Assembly (NCBI GenBank): GCA_002683825.1
Contig: NYUD01000057.1
Coordinates: forward strand, 1-64,000
Direction of reading: 5' to 3'
Length of the DNA stretch: 64,000 nucleotides
Source: Planctomycetota bacterium
GTDB taxonomy: Bacteria; Planctomycetota; UBA1135; GCA-002686595
Of this stretch, positions 16,919 to 23,815 are shown one piece after another. Under the pieces are notes generated by a model. That model made no database searches. It was not told the origin of the DNA and was given only the letters and a program-made list of their open reading frames with translations. How positions within the stretch are numbered: position 1 is the stretch's first letter; the number at the start of each line of letters is the position of its first letter. Both the position numbers and the translations under genes were made by a program.

Positions 16919-18075
16919 GACACCCGTACACGAAGTTCACCGGCGACCCTGAAGAGCGCCGCACCGGCCCCGCGTATCTCGTCCGCCGACGTCGTGGTCG
17001 AAAAGGAAAAGCGTAGGACCTGGCGTCCGCTCCTTTCGTCCAGCCCCAGAGCAGACAGGCCCGGCGAGACTCTCTTGGTTCGGGATTGGCACGCGGAGCC
17101 GACGCTCGTGTACACCCCCAGCTGTTCGAGGTGGTGCATCCAGACCTCCGCCGGCGGTCCGGGCATACGCACGGCGGCGATCGCGGGTGAAAGGCCGCCG
17201 GGCCCTCCACCGTCCGGCGCAAGCAGTTCGCAACCGGGCAGGGCGGAGAGCTCTGCAGCCAGTTTCTTGCGCAGGTCTCCGAGCCGACCGTGGGTTCCCT
17301 CGACCACGCGCACCGCGCTCTCCACGGCAGCTCCAAGGGCGACGATCCCCACCACGTTCTCGGTTCCCGGTCGCACGTCGCCTTCCTGGCCACCACCGAA
17401 GACGAGGGGCGTCAACCTCACCTCTTCCCGCAGGACCAGGGCGCCGGCCCCCTTGAGCCCGTGCAGCTTGTGCCCGCTCAGGGCGAGGCTGTCGGGGTTC
17501 AGCTCCAGGAGCGAAAGGGGGATCTTGCCGATCGCCTGAACGGCGTCGACGTGCAGGTGGGCGTTGGGAGCGTTGCGCCGAACGAGCTCGGAGAGCTCCT
17601 CGATCGGATAGCGGCTTCCGAACTCGTTGTTCACCGCCATCTGCGCCACCAGCACGGTGTCATTCCGTAGGCTTTGCTTCGCCCGTTCGAGGTCCAGTGC
17701 TCCCCCCGGGCGAAGGGCCAGCATCTCCTTCTCGAAGCCCGAGCTTTCCAGCGCCTGAACGGCCGCCCGCACCGAGGGGTGTTCGGTCGGTCCGAGGAGC
17801 AGGTGGCGTCCTTTCCGCTTGCGCGTGCGCGCTGCGCCCAGAACGCCCAGGTTGTTCGCCTCGGTGCCTCCCGCGGTGAAGTAAATCCGCTCCGGATCCA
17901 GCGCACCGAGGGCGAAAGCAATTTGTTCGCGCGCGCGCTCGATCGCCCGGGCCGCTTCTACACCCAGCGGGTGGCGCGAGGAGGGATTGCCGAAACTCTC
18001 ACCCAGAAACGGTTCGATCGCCGCTCGTACCTCGGGGGAGAGTGGGGTTGTCGCTGCGTGGTCGAGATAGATCAT
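16915..18075 (-). CDS. Cysteine desulfurase (NifS/IscS family)
   Basis: This PLP enzyme converts cysteine to alanine plus protein-bound persulfide. Starting at the ATG at 18075 gives MIYLDHAATTPLSPEV, the canonical N-terminus; the frame stays open 15 codons upstream. The PLP Lys is in LSGHKLHGLKG. The catalytic Cys loop is SVGSACQSR, and the phosphate-binding FTAGGTEANN is present. A Gly-rich insert (PDGGGPGGLSP) is minor. Overlap with thiI argues that its main job here is sulfur supply for 4-thiouridine. A role in Fe-S assembly is possible, since no iscU is in the window. Confidence 0.93.
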   Translation of the reverse strand: MIYLDHAATTPLSPEVRAAIEPFLGESFGNPSSRHPLGVEAARAIERAREQIAFALGALDPERIYFTAGGTEANNLGVLGAARTRKRKGRHLLLGPTEHPSVRAAVQALESSGFEKEMLALRPGGALDLERAKQSLRNDTVLVAQMAVNNEFGSRYPIEELSELVRRNAPNAHLHVDAVQAIGKIPLSLLELNPDSLALSGHKLHGLKGAGALVLREEVRLTPLVFGGGQEGDVRPGTENVVGIVALGAAVESAVRVVEGTHGRLGDLRKKLAAELSALPGCELLAPDGGGPGGLSPAIAAVRMPGPPAEVWMHHLEQLGVYTSVGSACQSRTKRVSPGLSALGLDERSGRQVLRFSFSTTTSADEIRGAGAALFRVAGELRVRVS

Positions 18076-18116
18076 GGGAACCGGCCCCAAAGATACGCTT
18101 CCTCCGAGGCCGCGCG

Positions 18117-19145
18117 TCAATCCTGGCGCCGCGTATCGAGCGGTTCGATGAAGACGTCCCGGACCTCGCCCTGTCGGACGGTCGCTTCAGTTTCGAAGGA
18201 CACCGCACCCGCGCGGATCCGGATGTGGTAGCGCTCTGGGGGCAGATCGCCCACGACGAAGAGGCCCCGGCGGTCGGTGCTTTCGGGTGGCCAAAAACGA
18301 TTCGCCGGGGCATCGAGGGGGGAGATCTTGACGAGAGCTCCTTCGATCGCGTGGTCCTCGATGCTGCTGACGATGCCCCGCAGGACGCCGGTCGCGAGGG
18401 GGATTTCCAGGGCGCTGCCGAGGTTCTTGTCCTTGCCCGCCGCGATCTCGCGCGTCGCCAGAACCGGCCACGTCCCCCCGCGAGCCCAGGGCGGAAGGAC
18501 CTCCAGTTCGTAGTTGCCCAGGGCGACCAGGGGGAAATGGAAGTTGCCCAGCCCGTCGGTTCTCGCGCGTCGCAAGACCGCCCCTGAGAGGGGCGGGGTT
18601 TCGGCCGTCGGGACGAGACAGACCTCGTAGTTCGCCACGGGGTGGTTCGCCGGATCCAGGCCATCCGGCAACTGGATGCGCCCCGCGATGTTCGTGCGTT
18701 CGAGCTCCGGAAGAATCCCGAGCCGAGGAATGGGCTCCTGGAGGGTCCAGTTCACGCCCCCCTCGACGGGCGGTTCGACGAAGAGCGTCGTGGGGGGCGA
18801 GGCGGGGGTCAGGAGCGCCACTCGAAAACGCCCCCGGCCGAGGTCCAGGAAAGAAAAACGGCCCTCCTCGTCGGTGAACGTCCAGTGCAGGGGTTCGGCG
18901 GTGCCGGGCTCGAGCTCTTCGCGGAAGAGACACACCTCGCAATCCGCGGCCGGCTGCCCGTCCGCCCGACGCACGACTCCCGACAGCTCGGTCTCACCCC
19001 GCGGCACGACGAGCGGGGGGAGTTCCGCCGTGATCTCGCTGGTCGCCAGAAACCCCTCCTCCGGCTGAAACGAGTGGGTGATGAGGAAGCCCAACCCCAG
19101 GAGGCCCCACACTCCGAGAACGAAGTAAACCTGGCTGCGTTTCAT
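18117..19145 (-). CDS. Membrane-anchored protein with carboxypeptidase-regulatory-like beta-sandwich repeats
   Basis: 342 residues. One transmembrane segment at about 7-23 (VYFVLGVWGLLGLGFLI) anchors an extracytoplasmic region. That region has three beta-sandwich repeats marked by TELSGVVRRADGQPAAD, TNIAGRIQLPDGLDP and GVLRGIVSSIEDHAIEGA, each followed by a DEEGRF- or DGLGNFHF-type strand. These are CarboxypepD_reg/Cna-B-type folds, usually structural or adhesive. The start overlaps the HD gene stop by four bases (ATGA). Why such a protein sits in a tRNA-thiolation operon is unclear. Confidence 0.7.
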   Translation of the reverse strand: MKRSQVYFVLGVWGLLGLGFLITHSFQPEEGFLATSEITAELPPLVVPRGETELSGVVRRADGQPAADCEVCLFREELEPGTAEPLHWTFTDEEGRFSFLDLGRGRFRVALLTPASPPTTLFVEPPVEGGVNWTLQEPIPRLGILPELERTNIAGRIQLPDGLDPANHPVANYEVCLVPTAETPPLSGAVLRRARTDGLGNFHFPLVALGNYELEVLPPWARGGTWPVLATREIAAGKDKNLGSALEIPLATGVLRGIVSSIEDHAIEGALVKISPLDAPANRFWPPESTDRRGLFVVGDLPPERYHIRIRAGAVSFETEATVRQGEVRDVFIEPLDTRRQD

Positions 19146-19699
19146 GGGCGTTTCAACTCCTCCAGCTCGGCGAGGATCCGGACGCGCAGGGCATCGCAGG
19201 GAGCAAACTCTGCGCAGTCAAGCCCCTCGAGCCCGGCACGAAATCCGTCGAGATCGGGCCGACCCTCCCGACCGTAACCAAGGAGTCTTACGCCCAGTTG
19301 CAGCTTGTCGCAGAGGAGGGCGAAACGGGCTTCGCGGGTCTTCTGGGCCTGGAATTCCCTCCCGCGCTCCTCGGCTAGATCGGACAGGGGCCCCAGGACC
19401 TTCCGGAGAGCGCGCTCCTCGGCAATCGCTTTCGCTCCCGGAGGCAGGAGTTCGGCTCCGGCGCGCGGAATGTCGCCAAGGAGCACCTCCGGCGTGTCGT
19501 GAACCAGGGCCAGGATGGCCGCCCGATCCACATCCAGGGGCGGATCCACCGCCGGCCCGAGCGCCAGTGCGACGAGGGCCGTGCCGAAGGAATGGGCAGC
19601 GACGGACTCGGGTTGTGGGATTCCACACAGGATCCAACCGGTGCGGGGCAAGCGTTCGAGGGTGAGCAGGGTCACCAGTGCGTCGAGCTCGGAAGTCAT
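19142..19699 (-). CDS. HD-domain nucleotidase (YfbR-like)
   Basis: 185 residues from ATG 19699. Metal-binding HD signature residues are visible: PESVAAHSFGTALV (first His), LALVHDTPEVLLGD (His-Asp pair) and a late Asp in LLCDKLQLGVRLL. YfbR-type enzymes dephosphorylate deoxynucleoside 5'-monophosphates; this exact activity is inferred. It is the first gene of a minus-strand run that continues with the beta-sandwich protein, cysteine desulfurase and thiI. It is divergent from tpiA across a 183-base spacer. Confidence 0.8.
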   Translation of the reverse strand: MTSELDALVTLLTLERLPRTGWILCGIPQPESVAAHSFGTALVALALGPAVDPPLDVDRAAILALVHDTPEVLLGDIPRAGAELLPPGAKAIAEERALRKVLGPLSDLAEERGREFQAQKTREARFALLCDKLQLGVRLLGYGREGRPDLDGFRAGLEGLDCAEFAPCDALRVRILAELEELKRP

Positions 19700-19825
19700 G
19701 TGGGGAGCCCTTCGCGCGGGCGGGCGTCCGAGTCTATGGAATCGTGGCGCCCCCGGTCGGTCTCTTCCGCCGGACCCCTTGCCCACCCCCCACCCGCCGG
19801 GGACCTACCCGGGTCCCGGTTTTCC

Positions 19826-19855
19826 GCGACAGGAGCCTCTGCTTGGGCCTATACT
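19826..19855 (+). promoter_or_regulatory. Candidate sigma70-type promoter of tpiA
   Basis: GCGACA (19826-19831) and TATACT (19850-19855) are separated by 18 bases and lie 27 bases upstream of the tpiA GTG. A small inverted repeat (GGGACC/GGTCCC, about 19800-19817) sits just upstream. Confidence 0.4.
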
Positions 19856-19882
19856 GCCGCGTTCGACCCCGCCCCTCGGACC

Positions 19883-20638
19883 GTGAGAAAGCCCTACCTG
19901 GCAGGCAACTGGAAGATGAACCTCGAGCTCAAGAGTGCGCTCGGGCTGGCTGGCGCTTTGCGCGAACACGTCGGTTCGCGGGACGACGTCGATGTGGCCG
20001 TTGCGCCTCCCTACGTCTACCTCTCCGAAGTGATCGTGGCCCTCGAGGGCTCGCCGATCCGCGTGGGGGCCCAGGACGTATGCGATCGGACCCAGGGCGC
20101 CTATACCGGCGAGGTCTCGGCGGTGATGTTGAAGGACATCGGCTGCGATTTCTCGGTCATCGGCCACTCCGAGCGCCGTCGCCTCTACGGCGAGGGCGAC
20201 GAGCTCTGTAACACCAAGGTCCACCGCGCCCTGGAGGCGGGTCTCGAGATCATCCTTTGCGTGGGCGAGACCCTCGACGAGCGCGAGGAAGGCAAGACCG
20301 AAACGGTCGTACGCCGCCAGCTTTCCGAAGGGATGGCCGGGGTTCCGGGTGACCAACTCGACAAGATCACCCTGGCCTATGAGCCCGTCTGGGCCATCGG
20401 CACCGGTCGGACCGCTACACCCGAGCAGGCCGGCGAGGTTCACCGCTATCTGCGGGGGATGTGGGCCGGGCTTTACAACGAGCAATCCGCCACTCGTTTG
20501 CGTATTCAATACGGTGGCAGCGTCAAGCCGAGCAACGCGAAGGAACTTCTCGCGATCCCCGATATCGACGGGGCTCTGGTCGGCGGCGCTGCACTCACGC
20601 CGGAGCAGTTCCAACCCATCATCGATTCCGCTTCGTAA
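19883..20638 (+). CDS. tpiA: Triose-phosphate isomerase
   Basis: It interconverts dihydroxyacetone phosphate and glyceraldehyde 3-phosphate. The GTG at 19883 gives 251 residues, the family length, beginning RKPYLAGNWKMN, which carries the catalytic Lys. The electrophilic His is in VIGHSERR and the catalytic Glu in LAYEPVWAIGTG. The phosphate-gripping IQYGGSVKP and GALVGGAAL follow. The open frame extends far upstream but has no family similarity there. It heads the long plus-strand housekeeping run, and secG follows after five bases. Confidence 0.97.
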   Translation: MRKPYLAGNWKMNLELKSALGLAGALREHVGSRDDVDVAVAPPYVYLSEVIVALEGSPIRVGAQDVCDRTQGAYTGEVSAVMLKDIGCDFSVIGHSERRRLYGEGDELCNTKVHRALEAGLEIILCVGETLDEREEGKTETVVRRQLSEGMAGVPGDQLDKITLAYEPVWAIGTGRTATPEQAGEVHRYLRGMWAGLYNEQSATRLRIQYGGSVKPSNAKELLAIPDIDGALVGGAALTPEQFQPIIDSAS

Positions 20639-20643
20639 GTCCC

Positions 20644-21051
20644 ATGCTATTCGAGACGCTTCTCTACTTCGTCTTCGTTTTTTCGGCGGGTGTTCTGATC
20701 GTCGTCATCCTCCTGCAGGAGGGACGCGGCGGCGGGTTTGGACAGGCTCTCGGCGAGCACGGACAGCAAACCTTCGGGGTCGGTGCCAAGGGCATCAACA
20801 CCTTCACCGGCTACACCGCGTTGGTCTTCCTCGTGTCCGCTTTGGTGCTTCACCGGGTCCAGGGTGACCCCGCGAGTAACTCGGCCATGGACGAGGTGAC
20901 GATCGAGAACATCATGCCCCCGTCCGTCGGCGGTCAGGCGCCGCCTCCCGGTGGCTTCGGAGGAAGCGGTGCTCCCGGTGGCTCCGGAGGAAGCGGTGCT
21001 CCCGGTGCAGCGGGTGGAGGCGGCGGAACCCCGCCGCCGGACAACGGCTAA
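20644..21051 (+). CDS. secG: Preprotein translocase subunit SecG with Gly/Pro-rich tail
   Basis: SecG is the small accessory subunit of the SecYEG channel. It has two transmembrane helices (about 3-25 and 55-73) with the cytoplasmic loop LLQEGRGGGFGQALG between them, the SecG signature. From about residue 95 the protein has an extra tail of near-repeats (GGSGAPGG) ending in GGGGGTPPPDNG, low-complexity sequence not needed for the fold. The total is 135 residues against about 75-110 in most bacteria. Pairing tpiA-secG is common in bacteria. Confidence 0.92.
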   Translation: MLFETLLYFVFVFSAGVLIVVILLQEGRGGGFGQALGEHGQQTFGVGAKGINTFTGYTALVFLVSALVLHRVQGDPASNSAMDEVTIENIMPPSVGGQAPPPGGFGGSGAPGGSGGSGAPGAAGGGGGTPPPDNG

Positions 21052-21065
21052 GGACGCCTCGTTCA

Positions 21066-21947
21066 ATGCTGCGCTCTATGACGGGGTTCGGCGCGGCTGC
21101 GTCGGAGGAGGTCGGCGGATACGCCGTGCGGGTCGAGATACGTTCGGTCAACCACCGCCATCTGCTCGTCAAGATGCGGGGCGCGGGCCAGTTTTTTTTC
21201 CTCGAGGGAGAGATCGAACGCCTGGTCAAGCAACGCATGTCGCGCGGTTCGGTATCGATACATATCAAGGCTACGTCGACCAGCGAAAAAAGCGCGCGCA
21301 TCAACCCGGTGGTCCTGCGCAGCTACCGCACCGAGATCGACGGCTTGGCTGCCGAGCTCGGCATCGAACCCGCCCGATCGGTCGAGTCCCTGCTTTCCTT
21401 ACCCGGTGTGATCGATGCGCCAGAAGATGGTGCCACGGAAACCGAGCATCTCGCCAAACCCCTCCTGACGCTCATTGACGAGGCGATCTTGCAACTCGTC
21501 GAGATGCGCGAAAGTGAAGGTAACGCCTTGACGGTCGATCTAAACAGGAACTCCAAGGCCATGGCCGCAGTTCTCACCAAGATCGAAGGACGCATGCCGG
21601 AGGTGGTCAAGGCCCATCAAGAGAGCCTCGAAAAGCGCGTGAACGATCTACTCGAAGGGCGCGTCGCCGTGAACTCTCAGGACATCGCGCGCGAGGTGGC
21701 GGTGCTCGCCGATCGGCTCGATGTATCGGAGGAGGTCGCCCGACTGCGGAGCCACCTCGATCAATTCGACACGTTTCTCGAACGTGGCGGAGACATCGGT
21801 CGCAAGCTCGATTTCCTGGTTCAGGAGATCCACCGTGAGATAAACACGATCGGCTCGAAGTGTTCGGACGCGCAGGTTGCGCACTGGGTCGTCGATGCCA
21901 AGACCTATGCGGAACGTTTGCGCGAACAGGTACAGAACGTCGAGTAG
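21066..21947 (+). CDS. yicC: YicC-family endoribonuclease
   Basis: 293 residues, standard length. It begins MLRSMTGFGAA, the family hallmark, with VEIRSVNHRHL downstream. The C-terminal DUF1732 part ends LDFLVQEIHREINTIGSKC, the most conserved stretch. YicC proteins are described as RNases that affect small-RNA decay and stationary-phase survival. Placement immediately before gmk is a widely conserved arrangement. Confidence 0.95.
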   Translation: MLRSMTGFGAAASEEVGGYAVRVEIRSVNHRHLLVKMRGAGQFFFLEGEIERLVKQRMSRGSVSIHIKATSTSEKSARINPVVLRSYRTEIDGLAAELGIEPARSVESLLSLPGVIDAPEDGATETEHLAKPLLTLIDEAILQLVEMRESEGNALTVDLNRNSKAMAAVLTKIEGRMPEVVKAHQESLEKRVNDLLEGRVAVNSQDIAREVAVLADRLDVSEEVARLRSHLDQFDTFLERGGDIGRKLDFLVQEIHREINTIGSKCSDAQVAHWVVDAKTYAERLREQVQNVE

Positions 21948-21950
21948 GCG

Positions 21951-22538
21951 ATGGGTACGGGCGAGCCCAACAAGAAGCCGGGATTCATCCTGGTGATTTC
22001 AGGGCCCTCGGGATGTGGCAAGAGCACGATTTGTCGCAACCTCCTCGAGGATGAACGGGTCGATTTCTCGGTTTCAGTGACCACCAGAAAACCGCGCGAA
22101 GGTGAGCTGGATGGACGCGAATACCTGTTCGTCGATGAGGACAGGTTCAGGGAGTACGTGGATAGCGGCGCCTTCCTCGAGTGGAAGGAGGTGCATGGCA
22201 ACTGCTACGGAACCCTCAAGGAACCCGTCGAGAACGCTCTGGCAGAGGGACGCATCTATCTCGTCGAGATCGACGTGCAGGGGGGAGAGGCGCTCAAGCT
22301 GATCCGGGTCCCCGGTGTCTTCATTTTTGTGGCTCCACCCGATCTGGATACGTTGCGCCGGAGGCTCGTGGATCGCGGTACGGACACCCCTGAGGTCATC
22401 GAGCAGCGCATGAGGAAGGCCACTTGGGAGATGGACCACGCCGACCTTTATGATCACATTGTCGTGAACCAGGATCTGAACATCGCCATCGCCGAGGTGC
22501 GCCGTTTGGCCGGCCTGGCAGAGAAGGCAGACGTATGA
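21951..22538 (+). CDS. gmk: Guanylate kinase
   Basis: It phosphorylates GMP to GDP. The 195-residue protein has the P-loop ISGPSGCGKSTICRNLL, the GMP-binding SVSVTTRKPREGELDGREYLF and the lid FLEWKEVHGNCYGT. The catalytic-core strand is YLVEIDVQGGEAL. Three bases separate it from yicC, and its stop overlaps the coaC start by four bases (ATGA). Confidence 0.97.
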   Translation: MGTGEPNKKPGFILVISGPSGCGKSTICRNLLEDERVDFSVSVTTRKPREGELDGREYLFVDEDRFREYVDSGAFLEWKEVHGNCYGTLKEPVENALAEGRIYLVEIDVQGGEALKLIRVPGVFIFVAPPDLDTLRRRLVDRGTDTPEVIEQRMRKATWEMDHADLYDHIVVNQDLNIAIAEVRRLAGLAEKADV

Positions 22539-23077
22539 AGAAGCGTATCCTCTTGGGCGCCGGCGCCTCCGCCGCGCTTCACAAAGCTTGCGATCTTGCG
22601 AGCAAACTCGCGCAGGAGGGCCACGAGGTGAAGTGCGTTCTCACTCCGCGCGCCGCCGAGTTGGTCTCGCCGCAACTGTTCGAGGCGTTGACGGGCGAGC
22701 CCGCCTGGGTCGATGAGTTCGGCAAGTCCCGCCGGCACGGCATGGACCACATCCAACTCTCGCAGTGGACTCAAGTGCTTTGCATCGCACCGGCTTCCGC
22801 GGATCTCGTCTCGCGCTTGTCGTTGGGGTTGGCGAACGACCTCTTGACGACGGTTGCCCTCGCGCTCGCTCCGGGAGTGCCGCGCGTGGTATGCCCGGCA
22901 ATGAACGAGCACATGCTCTCCTCCCCCCCGATCGTGCGACACCTGCAGACCCTGAGAAAGGACGGCTGGCGCATTCTCGAACCCGGCCAGGGCCACCTCG
23001 CCTGCGGCATCGAGGGGCCCGGCCGCCTGAGTGAACCCGCAGAGATCGCCGCCTTTCTCCTCGAGGTCCTGGGATGA
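22535..23077 (+). CDS. coaC: Phosphopantothenoylcysteine decarboxylase (stand-alone CoaC)
   Basis: This HFCD flavoprotein decarboxylates 4'-phospho-N-pantothenoylcysteine in coenzyme A synthesis. The 180-residue protein starts RILLGAGASAALHKACDL. It has the conserved His in MDHIQLSQW, the FMN-contacting PASADLVSRL, the substrate-clamp VCPAMNEHM and the Cys-containing flap ACGIEGPGRL. In most bacteria this domain is fused to CoaB; here the ligase is a separate downstream gene with a four-base overlap. Confidence 0.93.
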   Translation: MKKRILLGAGASAALHKACDLASKLAQEGHEVKCVLTPRAAELVSPQLFEALTGEPAWVDEFGKSRRHGMDHIQLSQWTQVLCIAPASADLVSRLSLGLANDLLTTVALALAPGVPRVVCPAMNEHMLSSPPIVRHLQTLRKDGWRILEPGQGHLACGIEGPGRLSEPAEIAAFLLEVLG

Positions 23078-23724
23078 GCCCGGGCAAGAAGCGTCACGTC
23101 GTCGTCACGGCCGGGCCCACGCGCGAGCCGATCGACCCCGTGCGCTACCTCTCCAACGAGTCCAGCGGGCGTATGGGCTTCGAGATCGCGGCTGCGGCTG
23201 CCCGCCACGGCGATCGCGTCACCCTGATCGCCGGGCCCGTGCACCTCGAGACCCCACCGGGGGTCCATCGGGTCGATGTGGAGACCGCCCTCGAGATGCT
23301 GCGCGAGGCCCGCGAGGCGTTCCGAGGAGCCGACGCCCTGATCATGTGCGCGGCGGTCTCCGACTGGCGTCCCAAGAAACGCCACCGATCCAAGTGGCGC
23401 AAGGAGTCCGAGGGGGACCAAACCACCCTCGAACTCGTCAAGAACCCCGACATCCTCGCCACCCTGGGAAAGCGCAAGGGGGACCGTCTGGTCATCGGTT
23501 TCGCCCTGGAGACGGGGTCGGGTCTTTCCCGAGCGCGGGCCAAGCTAGAGCGCAAGAACGCCGATTTCATCGTCCTGAACGATGCTTCCGTCCTCGGGTC
23601 GACCCGAACCAGCGTCAGGATCCTGGGACGCGATGGATCGCGCTGGGACGTGAAGAACCGCACCAAGCGCCAGGTCGCCGAGACCCTGGTGGGACTCGAG
23701 AAGCCCTCTCTGCGGATTCCCTGA
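23074..23724 (+). CDS. coaB: Phosphopantothenate-cysteine ligase domain (stand-alone CoaB)
   Basis: It joins 4'-phosphopantothenate and cysteine using CTP. The 216-residue protein begins VVVTAGPTREPIDPVRYLSN followed by ESSGRMGF, the nucleotide-binding signature. The AAVSDWRPK and KLERKNADFIVLND motifs match the dimer/active-site region. A basic insert (KKRHRSKWRKE) replaces the usual K-I-K stretch. Its start overlaps coaC (ATGA), so the two halves are probably made in equal amounts. Confidence 0.93.
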   Translation: MSPGKKRHVVVTAGPTREPIDPVRYLSNESSGRMGFEIAAAAARHGDRVTLIAGPVHLETPPGVHRVDVETALEMLREAREAFRGADALIMCAAVSDWRPKKRHRSKWRKESEGDQTTLELVKNPDILATLGKRKGDRLVIGFALETGSGLSRARAKLERKNADFIVLNDASVLGSTRTSVRILGRDGSRWDVKNRTKRQVAETLVGLEKPSLRIP

Positions 23725-23815
23725 GGGCTTGGCACCCCGCTGGCGGCCGGCTCCCTGCGAGCATTCTCGACTCACCCCCACGATGTACTAGGAACCGGCC
23801 CGGCGTTTCGCTCGA

